DNA of 64,000 nucleotides. It comes from Aquisphaera insulae. Lineage in GTDB: Bacteria; Planctomycetota; Planctomycetia; Isosphaerales; Isosphaeraceae. Where the stretch lies: NCBI RefSeq assembly GCF_011064615.1, contig NZ_JAALJH010000026.1:35594-99593 (forward strand), written 5' to 3'. Below, in pieces: positions 9,585 to 18,144 of this stretch. Positions within the stretch are counted from its first letter, which is position 1. The number at the start of each line of letters is the position of its first letter. A program made the position numbers and the translations under genes. A model generated the notes under the pieces. It did no database searches and was not told the DNA's origin. It worked only from the letters and a program-made list of their open reading frames with translations.

Positions 9585-10187
9585 ATGACCGTCGCTCCGA
9601 TGGACTTTCAGGCCGGGGGAGGTTCCAGGGACATCCGGAGCCTCCTGAATCGCATCCGCCTCGGGGACGAAGATGCCGCCCGCGAGCTGCTGGCTCGATA
9701 CGAGTCGAAGGTCCGCATGGTGGTCCGCCGGAAGCTGCCCCGCCTCCTGCGGCTCCGCTTCGATTCGATGGACTTCCTCCAGAGCGTGTGGAAGAGCTTC
9801 TTCCGGCGGATCCGTGCCGGCGAGAATGATATCGTGGGGGAGCAGAACCTGATCGCCTTCCTGGCCTGGGCGGCCCGGAACAAGGTCGTCGACGAGTACC
9901 GTCACGCCGCGACCCTGAAGCAGGACATTCGCCGCGAACGGAACGTGGATCAGGTCGGCCTCGACGACCCGGCCCTCGTCGACCCGGAGACCCCGAGCCA
10001 GACGGCGCGGGCGAAGGAGACGCTCGAGAAGCTCCGGGATCACCTGCCGGTCCAGCGACGCGAGGTGATCGAGCTGAAGGCGGCCGGATACACCTGCGCG
10101 GAGATCGGCAAGCGGCTGGGCATGAGTGAGCGGACCGTGCAGCGGATCCTCGAGGAGCTGCGGCATCGGCTGCGGGACGAGGGCTGA
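9585..10187 (+). CDS. ECF-type RNA polymerase sigma factor of the planctomycete sigma-kinase class
   Basis: A 200-residue sigma factor. Region 2 is seen in MDFLQSVWKSFFRRI and NLIAFLAWAARNKVVDEYRH. Region 4 is the C-terminal helix-turn-helix (REVIELKAAGYTCAEIGKRL, then MSERTVQRILEELRHRL). The ATG at 9585 has GGAG nine bases before it. A longer frame reaching back to 9291 overlaps the methyltransferase and codes for low-complexity Arg-rich sequence, so it is rejected. No anti-sigma gene is present. Instead a Ser/Thr kinase gene begins 9 bp downstream, an arrangement known in planctomycetes in which phosphorylation is thought to control the sigma factor. Confidence 0.88.
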   Translation: MTVAPMDFQAGGGSRDIRSLLNRIRLGDEDAARELLARYESKVRMVVRRKLPRLLRLRFDSMDFLQSVWKSFFRRIRAGENDIVGEQNLIAFLAWAARNKVVDEYRHAATLKQDIRRERNVDQVGLDDPALVDPETPSQTARAKETLEKLRDHLPVQRREVIELKAAGYTCAEIGKRLGMSERTVQRILEELRHRLRDEG

Positions 10188-10195
10188 CTGACGCC

Positions 10196-13100
10196 ATGGA
10201 CATGAGCACCGTCCACTTCCGCCCCGACGGGTCCGGCGATTCCTCCGCGGGGATGCCCGGCGTGGTCCGCCGGTTTCGCGACGAGTGGGGCGCGTCGCGG
10301 TCGGCGCGCCCGGATCTCTGCGCCTACCTCGCGAGCGTCCCGCCGGATCAGCGTGAGGTCCGCCTGGCGCTCCTGAGGACGGACATGAGCCTCCGCTGGA
10401 GGACGCCCGAGCATCGTCCGCCGGAATGGTATCGAACTCGGATCGCGGACCTGGACGAGGACTCGCTGGTCACGCTGATGTACGAGGAGTTCTGCCTCCG
10501 CGAGGATGCCGGCGAGTCGCCGACGGCCGACGAGTTCGTGGCGCGGTTCCCGGAGGTCTCGGCCCCGTTCCTGGACGTGATGGAGGTCCACCGGCTCGTC
10601 GGCAACAGCTCGATCTTCGCGGCCCATGGCCTCGGCCCGACCGCCCCTTCCTTCCCCGAGGCCGGCGAGACGATCGGCGGCTACCGGCTCGTGCAGGAGC
10701 TCGGTCGCGGCGCCTTCGGCCGGGTCTACCTGGCCGAGGAGAAGCACCTCGCGGACCGGCCCGTCGCGCTCAAGGTGACGCGATGCGGTTCCCGAGAGCC
10801 GCAGACGCTGGCCCGCCTCCAGCACACCCACATCGTCCCGGTCTACTCGTATCGGAGCGACCGGGAGACCGGCCTGCATCTGCTCTGCATGCCGTTCCTC
10901 GGCCGGACGACGCTGCTCCGGATCCTGGCCGATCCGGCGATCGGCGGCGTGCGTTCGGGCCGCGACCTGCACGGGCTCCTGGATCGGCTGGAGCCGTCGG
11001 GGGCGGACGAGGCGGCCCGCGCGGCGGTCCGCCGCCCGCTCGAGCGCAGGACCTACGCCCGGACGGTCGCGTCGTGGGTCGCCCGGCTCGCGGAGGCGCT
11101 CCAGCATGCCCACGACCGGGGCGTCCTCCATCACGACATCAAGCCCTCGAACGTGCTCGTCACCGCGGACGGCCTGCCCATGCTGCTGGACTTCAACCTG
11201 GCCCAGGAGCGGCTGCCGGCGGGCGCGGCGGAGGGGGAGGGCCTGGGTGGGACGCTCGCCTACATGTCGCCGGAGCGGCTGGCCATCCTCGACGGCACCG
11301 GGGGCCACGAGGGGGACCACCGCTCGGACATCTACTCCCTGGGGATGGTGCTCCTGGATTGCCTGGCCCGACAGCCGACCCCGTTCTCGCTGCCGCCGTC
11401 CACGGCCACGCTCCGCGAGGCGGTGAGCCACGTCTCGCAGGTCCGGCTCGAGGGCATCCCCGTGCCGCGGGATCGAGATGCCGAGATACCCGCGGCGCTC
11501 GAGGCGGTCGTGCGCAAGTGCCTGATGCTCGACCCTGCGCGGCGGTATGCCAGCGCGGCGGACCTTGCCGTCGACCTTCGGGCCGTGGCCGACGATCTCC
11601 CGCTCCGCTTCGCGCGCGAGCCCCTGCCGGGCCGACTCGCCGGCAGCCTGCGGCGCCGTCGCTACCATCTCGCCGTCGCCCTCGTGGCGGCCGCCGCGCT
11701 CGGATTCCTCGGCGATCGGACGCTCAGGGCGCGTTGGCGATCCTGGCGGATGGAGGCCGAGGTGGGCCGCCTCCGCCAGGAGGGGCGTGACCTGGCCCGT
11801 CGCGGCGACCTCGACCTGGCGATCGGCCGGTTCGACTCGGCCGCCCGGCTCGCGGAGGAAGATCCCTCGACGACGGCACGCGTCGCGGAGATCCGGACCG
11901 AACGCGAGCTGGCGGCGGCGGCGGCCGACGCCCGGAGGAAGGCCGATCGCCTGTTCGAGTCCGGAGAGGCGTGGCGGCTGGCCCTCCTCGGGATCACGGG
12001 CGAGGCCCCCGGGTCCTTCGCCGCCGTCCGGTCCGCGCTCGACGCGTTCTCCGTCCTGTCCGACTCCGACTGGACGAGCCGTCCCGAGGTCGGGCTGCTC
12101 GACGCGGACCGGCGAGCGCGGCTGCGACGCGAGGCCAATGACCTCCTCTACATCTGGGCCTGGTCGCTCGCCCGCGATGGCGGCGGCCACCCGGAGGGCC
12201 TGAGGCGTGCGATCGAGATCGTCGATCGCGCCGCCCCCTTCGCCGAGCCCGCCGCGCCGTGGATCGCCCTCCGGGAGTCCTGCGAGCGGAAGCTCCGGGG
12301 GCCGGCAGAGCCGCCGGCTCGGCCTCGCGACGGGCCGCCTGGGGGAGAATTCCAGTGGGCCCTCCTCTGCGACCTCGAGGGGGACCTCGAGGGCGCGGCG
12401 GCCTGGCTGGAGCGGTCCATCCGACGGGACCCCGGCGACTACTGGTCGCAATTCTACCTGGGCAACTATCGGGGCCGGCTCGGCCAGAACGATCGCGCCC
12501 TCGCGCATTATCAGGCCGCCGTCGCACTCCGGCCGGATTCGCCCTGGGCCCGCTACGACCTCGCCCTGATGAACCACCTCCGGGGCGATTCGCGGACGGC
12601 CCTCGAGGACTTGCGAATCGTGCTCGCCGATCACCGGGGAGCACGGATGGTGGACGCGAGGCTGGAGCTCGGCCTGGTCCTGCAATCGCTGGGAGACGAG
12701 GCCGGCGCCCGGACTGCCTATGCGGAGGTCATCGCGGCCGATCCGGGGGGCAGCCTCGCCCGCGCGGCACGCCTGAACCGGGCCAAGATCGACGCCGATG
12801 CGGGGAACCTGCCGCTGGCGAGGTCCGAGTATGAGGCCCTCCTGAACGAGGATCCTCGGGACGTCCCGGCTCGACTCAGCCGCGCCCTGCTCGCGATCCG
12901 GACCGGCGAGGCCGGTCTGGCCGAGGCCGACCTGACGGTGCTGCTGACGCTCGACCCGGATCGGACCGCGGAGCTCCTGGCGCGTCGGGCCGTGGCCCGG
13001 ATCGCGCTGGGCAAGGTCGTGGCGGCCGAGGAGGATGCCTCGTCGGCCTTCCGCAGGAGCCCAACCCCCGCGCGCGAGCGACTCTGGATCCGCAGCCTGC

Positions 13101-13924
13101 TGGCCGCGGGACGCGGAGGCGAGCTCACCTGGCTCCAGGATCCGGACGAACTCGGGATCATGCCGACCTCGGGACGCCCGCTCGCGACCGACCTGAGGGC
13201 GGCCCTGGAATCGCTCGCGGCCCTGGCCGAACGCGGGTCGCCGACCGTCTCTCCGGCGCCGATTCGGCGGGCGCGGGCCGTGATCCTGAGCCGCCTTGAT
13301 GATCCCGCCGCGGTCGCCGAGGCCGACCTGGCCGTCGGTCTCCTGCCGGACTCGCCCGAATCCCACCTCGTTCGCAGCCGGGTCCGGCTCCGGGCGGGCC
13401 GGCGGGCCGCGGCGATGGAGGATGTCGAGAAGGGCCTGGCCGAGCTTCCCGGCGACTCGCGGTTCCTGACCATGCGAGCCCTCCTCGAGCTGGACAGCGG
13501 CCGCGCGTCGGCGGCTCTCCACGACGCGGACCGCGCCCTTGCCCTCGGGGCGCGGGGCGGGGCGAGGCGGACCCGGGCGGAGGCGCTGCGCCGACTCGCT
13601 CGACTCGAGGAATCGGACCGTGCCTGGTCCGAGGCGGTCGACGAGGATCCGGAGGATCCGCGAACCTACCTGGGCCGGGCCGCGGCGCGGCTCGAGCTGG
13701 GGCGAGTGGACGAGGCCGCGGCGGACCTCGACCGCGCGGCCGACTGGGCGGGCGATCATCCGACGCTGCTGGCCGAGGTCGTCCGCGACTATGCCCGCTG
13801 CGTGCTGAGGAGGCCGGAACGGCGGAGCCGCCTGATGGTGCTCGCCAGGCGGGTAGTGGCGGCCTGGAGAGCGGACGTCACGCCGGCCTCGTCGCCCCGC
13901 TCGCGGGACCGCGCATCGAAGTAG
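10196..13924 (+). CDS. membrane-anchored Ser/Thr protein kinase with C-terminal TPR-like repeats
   Basis: A 1242-residue protein. The N-terminal 155 residues have no domain I recognise. The kinase domain (about 165-455) has the glycine loop GRGAFGRV near 170, the ATP lysine in VALKV near 192, the catalytic loop HHDIKPSN near 312 (HRD has become HHD) and DFN near 332 where DFG is expected. One membrane span follows a basic stretch near residues 490-510. The remaining 700 residues are Ala/Leu/Arg-rich TPR-like helical repeats, such as YYLGNYRGRLGQNDRALAHY-type units, probably periplasmic. It lies 9 bp after the ECF sigma gene and is probably translated from the same message. The likely role is to relay an envelope signal to that sigma factor. 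Confidence 0.87.
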   Translation: MDMSTVHFRPDGSGDSSAGMPGVVRRFRDEWGASRSARPDLCAYLASVPPDQREVRLALLRTDMSLRWRTPEHRPPEWYRTRIADLDEDSLVTLMYEEFCLREDAGESPTADEFVARFPEVSAPFLDVMEVHRLVGNSSIFAAHGLGPTAPSFPEAGETIGGYRLVQELGRGAFGRVYLAEEKHLADRPVALKVTRCGSREPQTLARLQHTHIVPVYSYRSDRETGLHLLCMPFLGRTTLLRILADPAIGGVRSGRDLHGLLDRLEPSGADEAARAAVRRPLERRTYARTVASWVARLAEALQHAHDRGVLHHDIKPSNVLVTADGLPMLLDFNLAQERLPAGAAEGEGLGGTLAYMSPERLAILDGTGGHEGDHRSDIYSLGMVLLDCLARQPTPFSLPPSTATLREAVSHVSQVRLEGIPVPRDRDAEIPAALEAVVRKCLMLDPARRYASAADLAVDLRAVADDLPLRFAREPLPGRLAGSLRRRRYHLAVALVAAAALGFLGDRTLRARWRSWRMEAEVGRLRQEGRDLARRGDLDLAIGRFDSAARLAEEDPSTTARVAEIRTERELAAAAADARRKADRLFESGEAWRLALLGITGEAPGSFAAVRSALDAFSVLSDSDWTSRPEVGLLDADRRARLRREANDLLYIWAWSLARDGGGHPEGLRRAIEIVDRAAPFAEPAAPWIALRESCERKLRGPAEPPARPRDGPPGGEFQWALLCDLEGDLEGAAAWLERSIRRDPGDYWSQFYLGNYRGRLGQNDRALAHYQAAVALRPDSPWARYDLALMNHLRGDSRTALEDLRIVLADHRGARMVDARLELGLVLQSLGDEAGARTAYAEVIAADPGGSLARAARLNRAKIDADAGNLPLARSEYEALLNEDPRDVPARLSRALLAIRTGEAGLAEADLTVLLTLDPDRTAELLARRAVARIALGKVVAAEEDASSAFRRSPTPARERLWIRSLLAAGRGGELTWLQDPDELGIMPTSGRPLATDLRAALESLAALAERGSPTVSPAPIRRARAVILSRLDDPAAVAEADLAVGLLPDSPESHLVRSRVRLRAGRRAAAMEDVEKGLAELPGDSRFLTMRALLELDSGRASAALHDADRALALGARGGARRTRAEALRRLARLEESDRAWSEAVDEDPEDPRTYLGRAAARLELGRVDEAAADLDRAADWAGDHPTLLAEVVRDYARCVLRRPERRSRLMVLARRVVAAWRADVTPASSPRSRDRASK

Positions 13925-15279
13925 GATTTGAAGCAATCGAATCCGGCGGCGGGCTGCGACAGCAAGGCATTCAGGGACCAGGCCGTGGCAAGGCCGAAGG
14001 AGGAGAAGGCCGAGATCGTCGGCGCCCCCGACTGGCCGCCCGGCCGGGACCGACGAACTTCGCTCTCGGCCGGATTGGAGAGAGTCGATCGTTCCATCGG
14101 GTCCGCCGGGTCCGCCAGCGCGAGATCGACGGGAGCGAGACCGCGGCCCGTGATCCCTCTCACGCCGAGCTTGACGGCGCCCAGGAGCGGGAAGCCGCCG
14201 GAATCGCCGGCCGGGACGACGCGTTCCGGGAGCGTCCCGGCCGCCTCGGTCCAGCCCGGAATCGCCTCCGCGTCGAGGGCGAGTTGCGTGCCCGGGCCCG
14301 GCTCGGATCGGGGCGGGGAGACCGATACCGCGGCCGCCGAGGCCACGGGCCAGGGACCTTCACCGGTCATCGGGACCGGCGAGGAGGCAAGGCCCTCATT
14401 GCCCGTCGCGACCACACCCGAGGAAAGGGGAGCCAGGCGGATGTCCATCGAGCCCGCCGAGGCCTCGAGGGCCCTCGCCACCACAGGCCCGGTCGCCGAC
14501 GGTGGCGGAACGAGCGCACTCAATGCGGCCAGCGGGACGGCCAGCCCCGGCAAGAGCGGGGCCACGCTCGAGGCCGCCCCGAGCGCGATCGAGAGGTTGT
14601 TTGACGGCGGCGACGCAACCCGGAGGGGGTTGCTGACCCAGAGCTTGTAACCCCCGGCGGCATTCCCGACCGATCCGTCCGACGCCACGCCAAGGTAGAG
14701 AGTCGTACCGGGGGGGATGTCCTTCATGGTTGCGTGCAGCGTCGAACCTTGTGGGCCCGTCGACCACGAGCCAAGGAGTTGCCCCGACTCATCGAGGAGA
14801 TTCAGACGCATGGGAATCGCCGAATCCAGAGTGGTCCCGACCAGGCCGAAGTCCAGGCGATCGGCCCCGTGCTGGAGCGTCAGCCGATAGAAATCCTCGC
14901 CATCCGACTTGCCCAGCCAGCCCACCACGCCCGCGAGCGGGACGTCCGGGAACCACTGCGCCTGCTCCGGCGACTGGTGCGGGGCGGTCGACTCGGGCAC
15001 GACCAGGTAGGTTCCGGGGGCGAGCCTCCAGAACGGCAGGCCGCCGGCCTGACCGGTCCATTCCCACTGGGCCCGCGGGGTCCACGTCTCGGCCGCAAGC
15101 CGCCCGCCGTCGATGGGGGGATCGACGGTCGTGGTCCCGGGGGGGAGGTTCGAGAGCAGCGACCGCGATTCGAGGCGTTCCAGGTCCGGGACCGTGATCG
15201 CCCCCGGACGAGACCGGCGCCAACCTGACCGGCTCGGGCGAGCCCGTCGGGCACGCTTGCGAGCATCTGGGGATGCCAT
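13789..15279 (-). CDS. surface/secreted protein with LEPR-XLL-like N-terminal motif and PPC-like beta-sandwich
   Basis: A 496-residue protein. The start at 15279 has GAGGAT six bases upstream. The Arg-rich N-terminus leads into LERLESRSLLS, a variant of the LEPR-XLL motif found at the N-terminus of large planctomycete exported proteins. Residues 100-235 (WLGKSDGEDFYRLTL, LDSAIPMRLNLLDESG, IPPGTTLYLGV) look like a PPC-type beta-sandwich. The remainder is Ala/Pro/Ser-rich and of low complexity. Its last 45 codons are antisense to the end of the kinase gene (136-bp overlap), which is unusual. Function is unknown; a cell-surface role is inferred from the motif. Confidence 0.65.
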   Translation of the reverse strand: MASPDARKRARRARPSRSGWRRSRPGAITVPDLERLESRSLLSNLPPGTTTVDPPIDGGRLAAETWTPRAQWEWTGQAGGLPFWRLAPGTYLVVPESTAPHQSPEQAQWFPDVPLAGVVGWLGKSDGEDFYRLTLQHGADRLDFGLVGTTLDSAIPMRLNLLDESGQLLGSWSTGPQGSTLHATMKDIPPGTTLYLGVASDGSVGNAAGGYKLWVSNPLRVASPPSNNLSIALGAASSVAPLLPGLAVPLAALSALVPPPSATGPVVARALEASAGSMDIRLAPLSSGVVATGNEGLASSPVPMTGEGPWPVASAAAVSVSPPRSEPGPGTQLALDAEAIPGWTEAAGTLPERVVPAGDSGGFPLLGAVKLGVRGITGRGLAPVDLALADPADPMERSTLSNPAESEVRRSRPGGQSGAPTISAFSSFGLATAWSLNALLSQPAAGFDCFKSYFDARSRERGDEAGVTSALQAATTRLASTIRRLRRSGLLSTQRA

Positions 15280-15665
15280 GGTGATCCTCTCGGGGCGATC
15301 GGCGGGCTGTCGGTCTTGTGACGCCGGGCACCCGGAAGCAGAAAGCCGTTCGTCGGTGTTCCCGATCAGGGATATCGCCTCAGGGCGGAGCGGCGGACAG
15401 ATTCTCGGCTTCGGCGTCGTCGGGGCAGATTCGGTTGGAGCCCGCTCCGCCCGGAGGCCGCGCGGGACGCGGCTCACCCGCTCGGCGGACGGAGCAGGCT
15501 CCCGCGGGATACGCGAACGACGCACCTTTGATGCGCTTGAGACATGCAGACCCATGCAACGTAGGGTGTCGCCGGTCCGATTGCAAGGCAAAAAAAGAAG
15601 AGGCCGGACGATTGTCCGGCCTCTCGGGGGTTCGACCTGTGGGATTGTCGGGAGGGATCGGAGCC
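15280..15665. other. intergenic region, 386 bp
   Basis: This lies between the start of the LEPR-XLL-like protein and the end of the upstream protease gene, both on the minus strand. It contains the protease terminator at 15588-15624 and presumably the promoter of the LEPR-XLL gene. I see no other gene. Confidence 0.45.
15588..15624 (-). terminator. rho-independent terminator of the S41 protease gene
   Basis: Read on the minus strand, an 11-bp perfect stem (15614-15624 with 15599-15609, arms GTCCGGCCTC/GAGGCCGGAC plus one A-T pair) with a 4-nt loop is followed at once by TTCTTTTTTTG. It starts 42 bases after the stop codon of the protease. This is the clearest intrinsic terminator in the window. 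Confidence 0.9.
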
Positions 15666-17732
15666 TCATTCGTGGGCCGCGGCGGCCTTCACGGGGAGCG
15701 AAGCGAGGACCTTCGAGCCGAGGGTCAGGTAGTCGCCGATGACCCGGACGACCTCATCGTTGTAGAAGTCCGAGTTCCAGATCTCGCGCTCGACGAACTT
15801 CTTCTTCTTCATCTCCTTCTTCGCCTTCACTTCCTCCGCGTGCTGGGGATCGTCGTCCTCGGGGGCGTACTCGGCCTTGAACTGGGCCTCTTTCAGGGCG
15901 ATGGAGTGGCGGGCCTTCCGCTCCAGGTACTGCTTGATCCGCTCGTCCTGCTTCTGGAACTTGGGGTCGTCCTTGCGGCGCTGGGCGGACCGCTCGTTGA
16001 GCAGGCTGACGAGCTCCGGCGAGGTCTTGTTGAAGCTGTCGTGGGGCAGGTCGGCGACCTTGTCGAAGCGGATGGCGTTGTCCATCTTGCCCTCGCCGAA
16101 GTCCATGACGTCGCGGACCGACGGGATGTGGACGTGGGGCGAGACGCCGTTGATCTGGGTGCTCTCGCCGTTGGCCCGGTAGAACTGCTGGATGGTGAGC
16201 TTGAGCGCGCCGTGGTTGGCCCGCGGGTTGCGGCGACCCTCGTCGCCGATCTGGACGATGCTCTGGACCGTGCCCTTGCCGAAGGTGCTGGTGTCGCCGA
16301 TGATCAGGCCGCGGTCGTAGTCCTTGATCACGCCCGCGAAGATCTCCGAGGCGCTCGCCGAGAACTTGTTGATGAGCAGGACGAACGGCCCGTCCCAGGC
16401 CGTCCCCTCGTCGTCGTCGCCGATCGGCTTGACGCCGAAGATCTCCTTGACTTGGACGACCGGGCCGGTGTCGATGAACAGCCCGGAGAGGGTCTTGGCC
16501 TCTTCCAGCAGGCCGCCGCCGTTGTCCCGGAGGTCCATGACGACGCAGTCGACGCCCTGTTCCTTGAAGCTATTGAGGATCTTGCGGCAGTCGGCCGTGG
16601 CGCTGACGGCGTTCGGCTCTCCGCGGAGGATCGCCAGCGTATTGCCGTAGAAGGCGGGCAGGTTGATGATGCCGAGCTTCAGCTCCTTGCCGTTGGCCTT
16701 GATCGGCAGGATCTTCGACTTGGCGTGCTGCTCCTTGAGGTCGACCTTCTCGCGGGTGATCTCGTAGACCTTCCGCTCCTTGGTTTCATTCGGGACGACG
16801 ACCAGCTTGACCTTGGTGCCGCGGGGCCCGCGGATGAAGCGGACCACGTCGCTCAGCTTCTTCTCGACCAGGTCGATCTCCTCGCCGTTGTCCTTCTGGA
16901 TGGCGACGATCTTGTCCTCGGGCTGGAGCCGCCCGTCCTTGTCCGCCGCCATGCCCGGCACGATCTCGGAGACGACCGCGTACCCGTCCTCGGACCGGAG
17001 CGAGGCCCCGATCCCCTCCAGCGAGAGGTGGAGCTGCTGGTTGAGCATGTCCTCCAGGTTCTTGGCGCTGAGGTACGAGGTGTGCGGGTCGAAGGTCCGG
17101 GTCAGGCTCGAGAGGTAGACCTCCAGCAGCTCATTGGAGTCGTACTGGTGGAACACCCGGTTGCGGTCGTGATAGCGCACCTTGAGCTTGTGGGCGATCT
17201 CCGCGTCGTCGGTCTTGTCGGCGCGAAGCTGGAGCATGTCCAGCTTGATCTTCTTCCGCCAGCGCTCGTCGGCCTCGGCCTTGTCCACCGGGTAGTCGAT
17301 CTTGTCCGGGTCGTCGTTGAGGAACTCCTCGACGCCGAAATCGGGCTTCTTCTCGATCAGCTCCAGCACGGTCTGGTAGCGCTCGTCGTTCCGCTTGAGG
17401 AAGCGCTCGAAGACGCGCTTGGCGAAGTCGAAATTCCCCTCGCGGATCTGGTCGTCCAGGTCCTTGGCGTCCTTCTTGAACTCCTCGATGTCCGCCTTCA
17501 GGAAGTAGAACTTCTGGGGGTCGAGATCCTTGAGGAAGTTGTTGCACCACTTCACCGCGATGTCATCATCGATGACCGGCCGGGCCATGTGACCCTGCTC
17601 GAGCAGGTCGACGACTTTTTTTGCGGTCTCCTTGTCGTCGTCCGTCGGGACCGGCGCCTGCGCGCCGACGACGACCGCCATGAGTGCCAGCGCGGCGATC
17701 AGGGCCAGAGGACGCAATGCGAGTCGTGGCAT
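15666..17732 (-). CDS. carboxy-terminal processing protease, S41 family (Prc/Tsp type)
   Basis: A 688-residue periplasmic serine protease with a signal peptide at residues 1-24. The architecture follows E. coli Prc: an N-terminal helical domain, a PDZ domain (about 235-330, GIGASLRSEDG through EDKIVAIQ), the S41 core, and a basic C-terminal extension of about 150 residues like DUF3340. The catalytic residues by alignment to Prc are Ser460 in KFSASASEIFAG, Asp471 and Lys486 in FGKGTVQ. Such enzymes degrade or trim proteins from their C-terminus during envelope quality control. The gene is probably monocistronic, ending in the terminator at 15588-15624. Confidence 0.93.
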   Translation of the reverse strand: MPRLALRPLALIAALALMAVVVGAQAPVPTDDDKETAKKVVDLLEQGHMARPVIDDDIAVKWCNNFLKDLDPQKFYFLKADIEEFKKDAKDLDDQIREGNFDFAKRVFERFLKRNDERYQTVLELIEKKPDFGVEEFLNDDPDKIDYPVDKAEADERWRKKIKLDMLQLRADKTDDAEIAHKLKVRYHDRNRVFHQYDSNELLEVYLSSLTRTFDPHTSYLSAKNLEDMLNQQLHLSLEGIGASLRSEDGYAVVSEIVPGMAADKDGRLQPEDKIVAIQKDNGEEIDLVEKKLSDVVRFIRGPRGTKVKLVVVPNETKERKVYEITREKVDLKEQHAKSKILPIKANGKELKLGIINLPAFYGNTLAILRGEPNAVSATADCRKILNSFKEQGVDCVVMDLRDNGGGLLEEAKTLSGLFIDTGPVVQVKEIFGVKPIGDDDEGTAWDGPFVLLINKFSASASEIFAGVIKDYDRGLIIGDTSTFGKGTVQSIVQIGDEGRRNPRANHGALKLTIQQFYRANGESTQINGVSPHVHIPSVRDVMDFGEGKMDNAIRFDKVADLPHDSFNKTSPELVSLLNERSAQRRKDDPKFQKQDERIKQYLERKARHSIALKEAQFKAEYAPEDDDPQHAEEVKAKKEMKKKKFVEREIWNSDFYNDEVVRVIGDYLTLGSKVLASLPVKAAAAHE

Positions 17733-18144
17733 AGGGTTCGCTTCCTGATTTGAGGTGACGAGCGGCGCGAGGGACGAGGCGATCCTTCATCCTAATCTTA
17801 GTCGTCGACCGAGATTGGGACAAGCCCGCCGGGGAGCCCGATTGAAGTAACCAGGGGGGGGCCGGCTTCGGACGGTCCTCCACCCAATACTCCTTATCTT
17901 CGTAACCCGCTACTCCAAGGTTCTCCCTTTCTTCGGCGAGGCCGCCGGAATTCCCCTTCTCTTGGAGGCCCAGACCCCGGCATGAGGCCCGCGGGAGACC
18001 ACCTTGCTCTTTCAGCGAGGATCCGGCGCGGCTTGGCCTTGCCATTTCCATGCCGATCTGGAATAAGGCTCTGTGAATCGGAACGGGAGCGTCCGATGAG
18101 GTGACTTTACGTTCGATCTGTGCTGCCTCCGGGAGGGTGGAGCG
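17733..18144. other. divergent intergenic region, 412 bp
   Basis: This lies between the divergently transcribed protease and TIGR03067-type genes and should contain both promoters. It includes AT-richer stretches around 17790-17820 and 17880-17950. No gene, hairpin or clear sigma70 element was identified. Confidence 0.4.

Noticed and set aside
13928..14650. Plus-strand open frame of 240 codons after the kinase
   Set aside because: It is Pro/Ser/Arg/Gly-rich with no ribosome binding site and lies antisense to the LEPR-XLL protein, which has a plausible start, motif and fold.
15318..17753. Open frame of 811 codons on the plus strand, antisense to the S41 protease
   Set aside because: It mirrors the protease codons in high-GC DNA, has Val/Leu/Asp/Glu-rich composition without domains, and runs through the terminator and the protease start.
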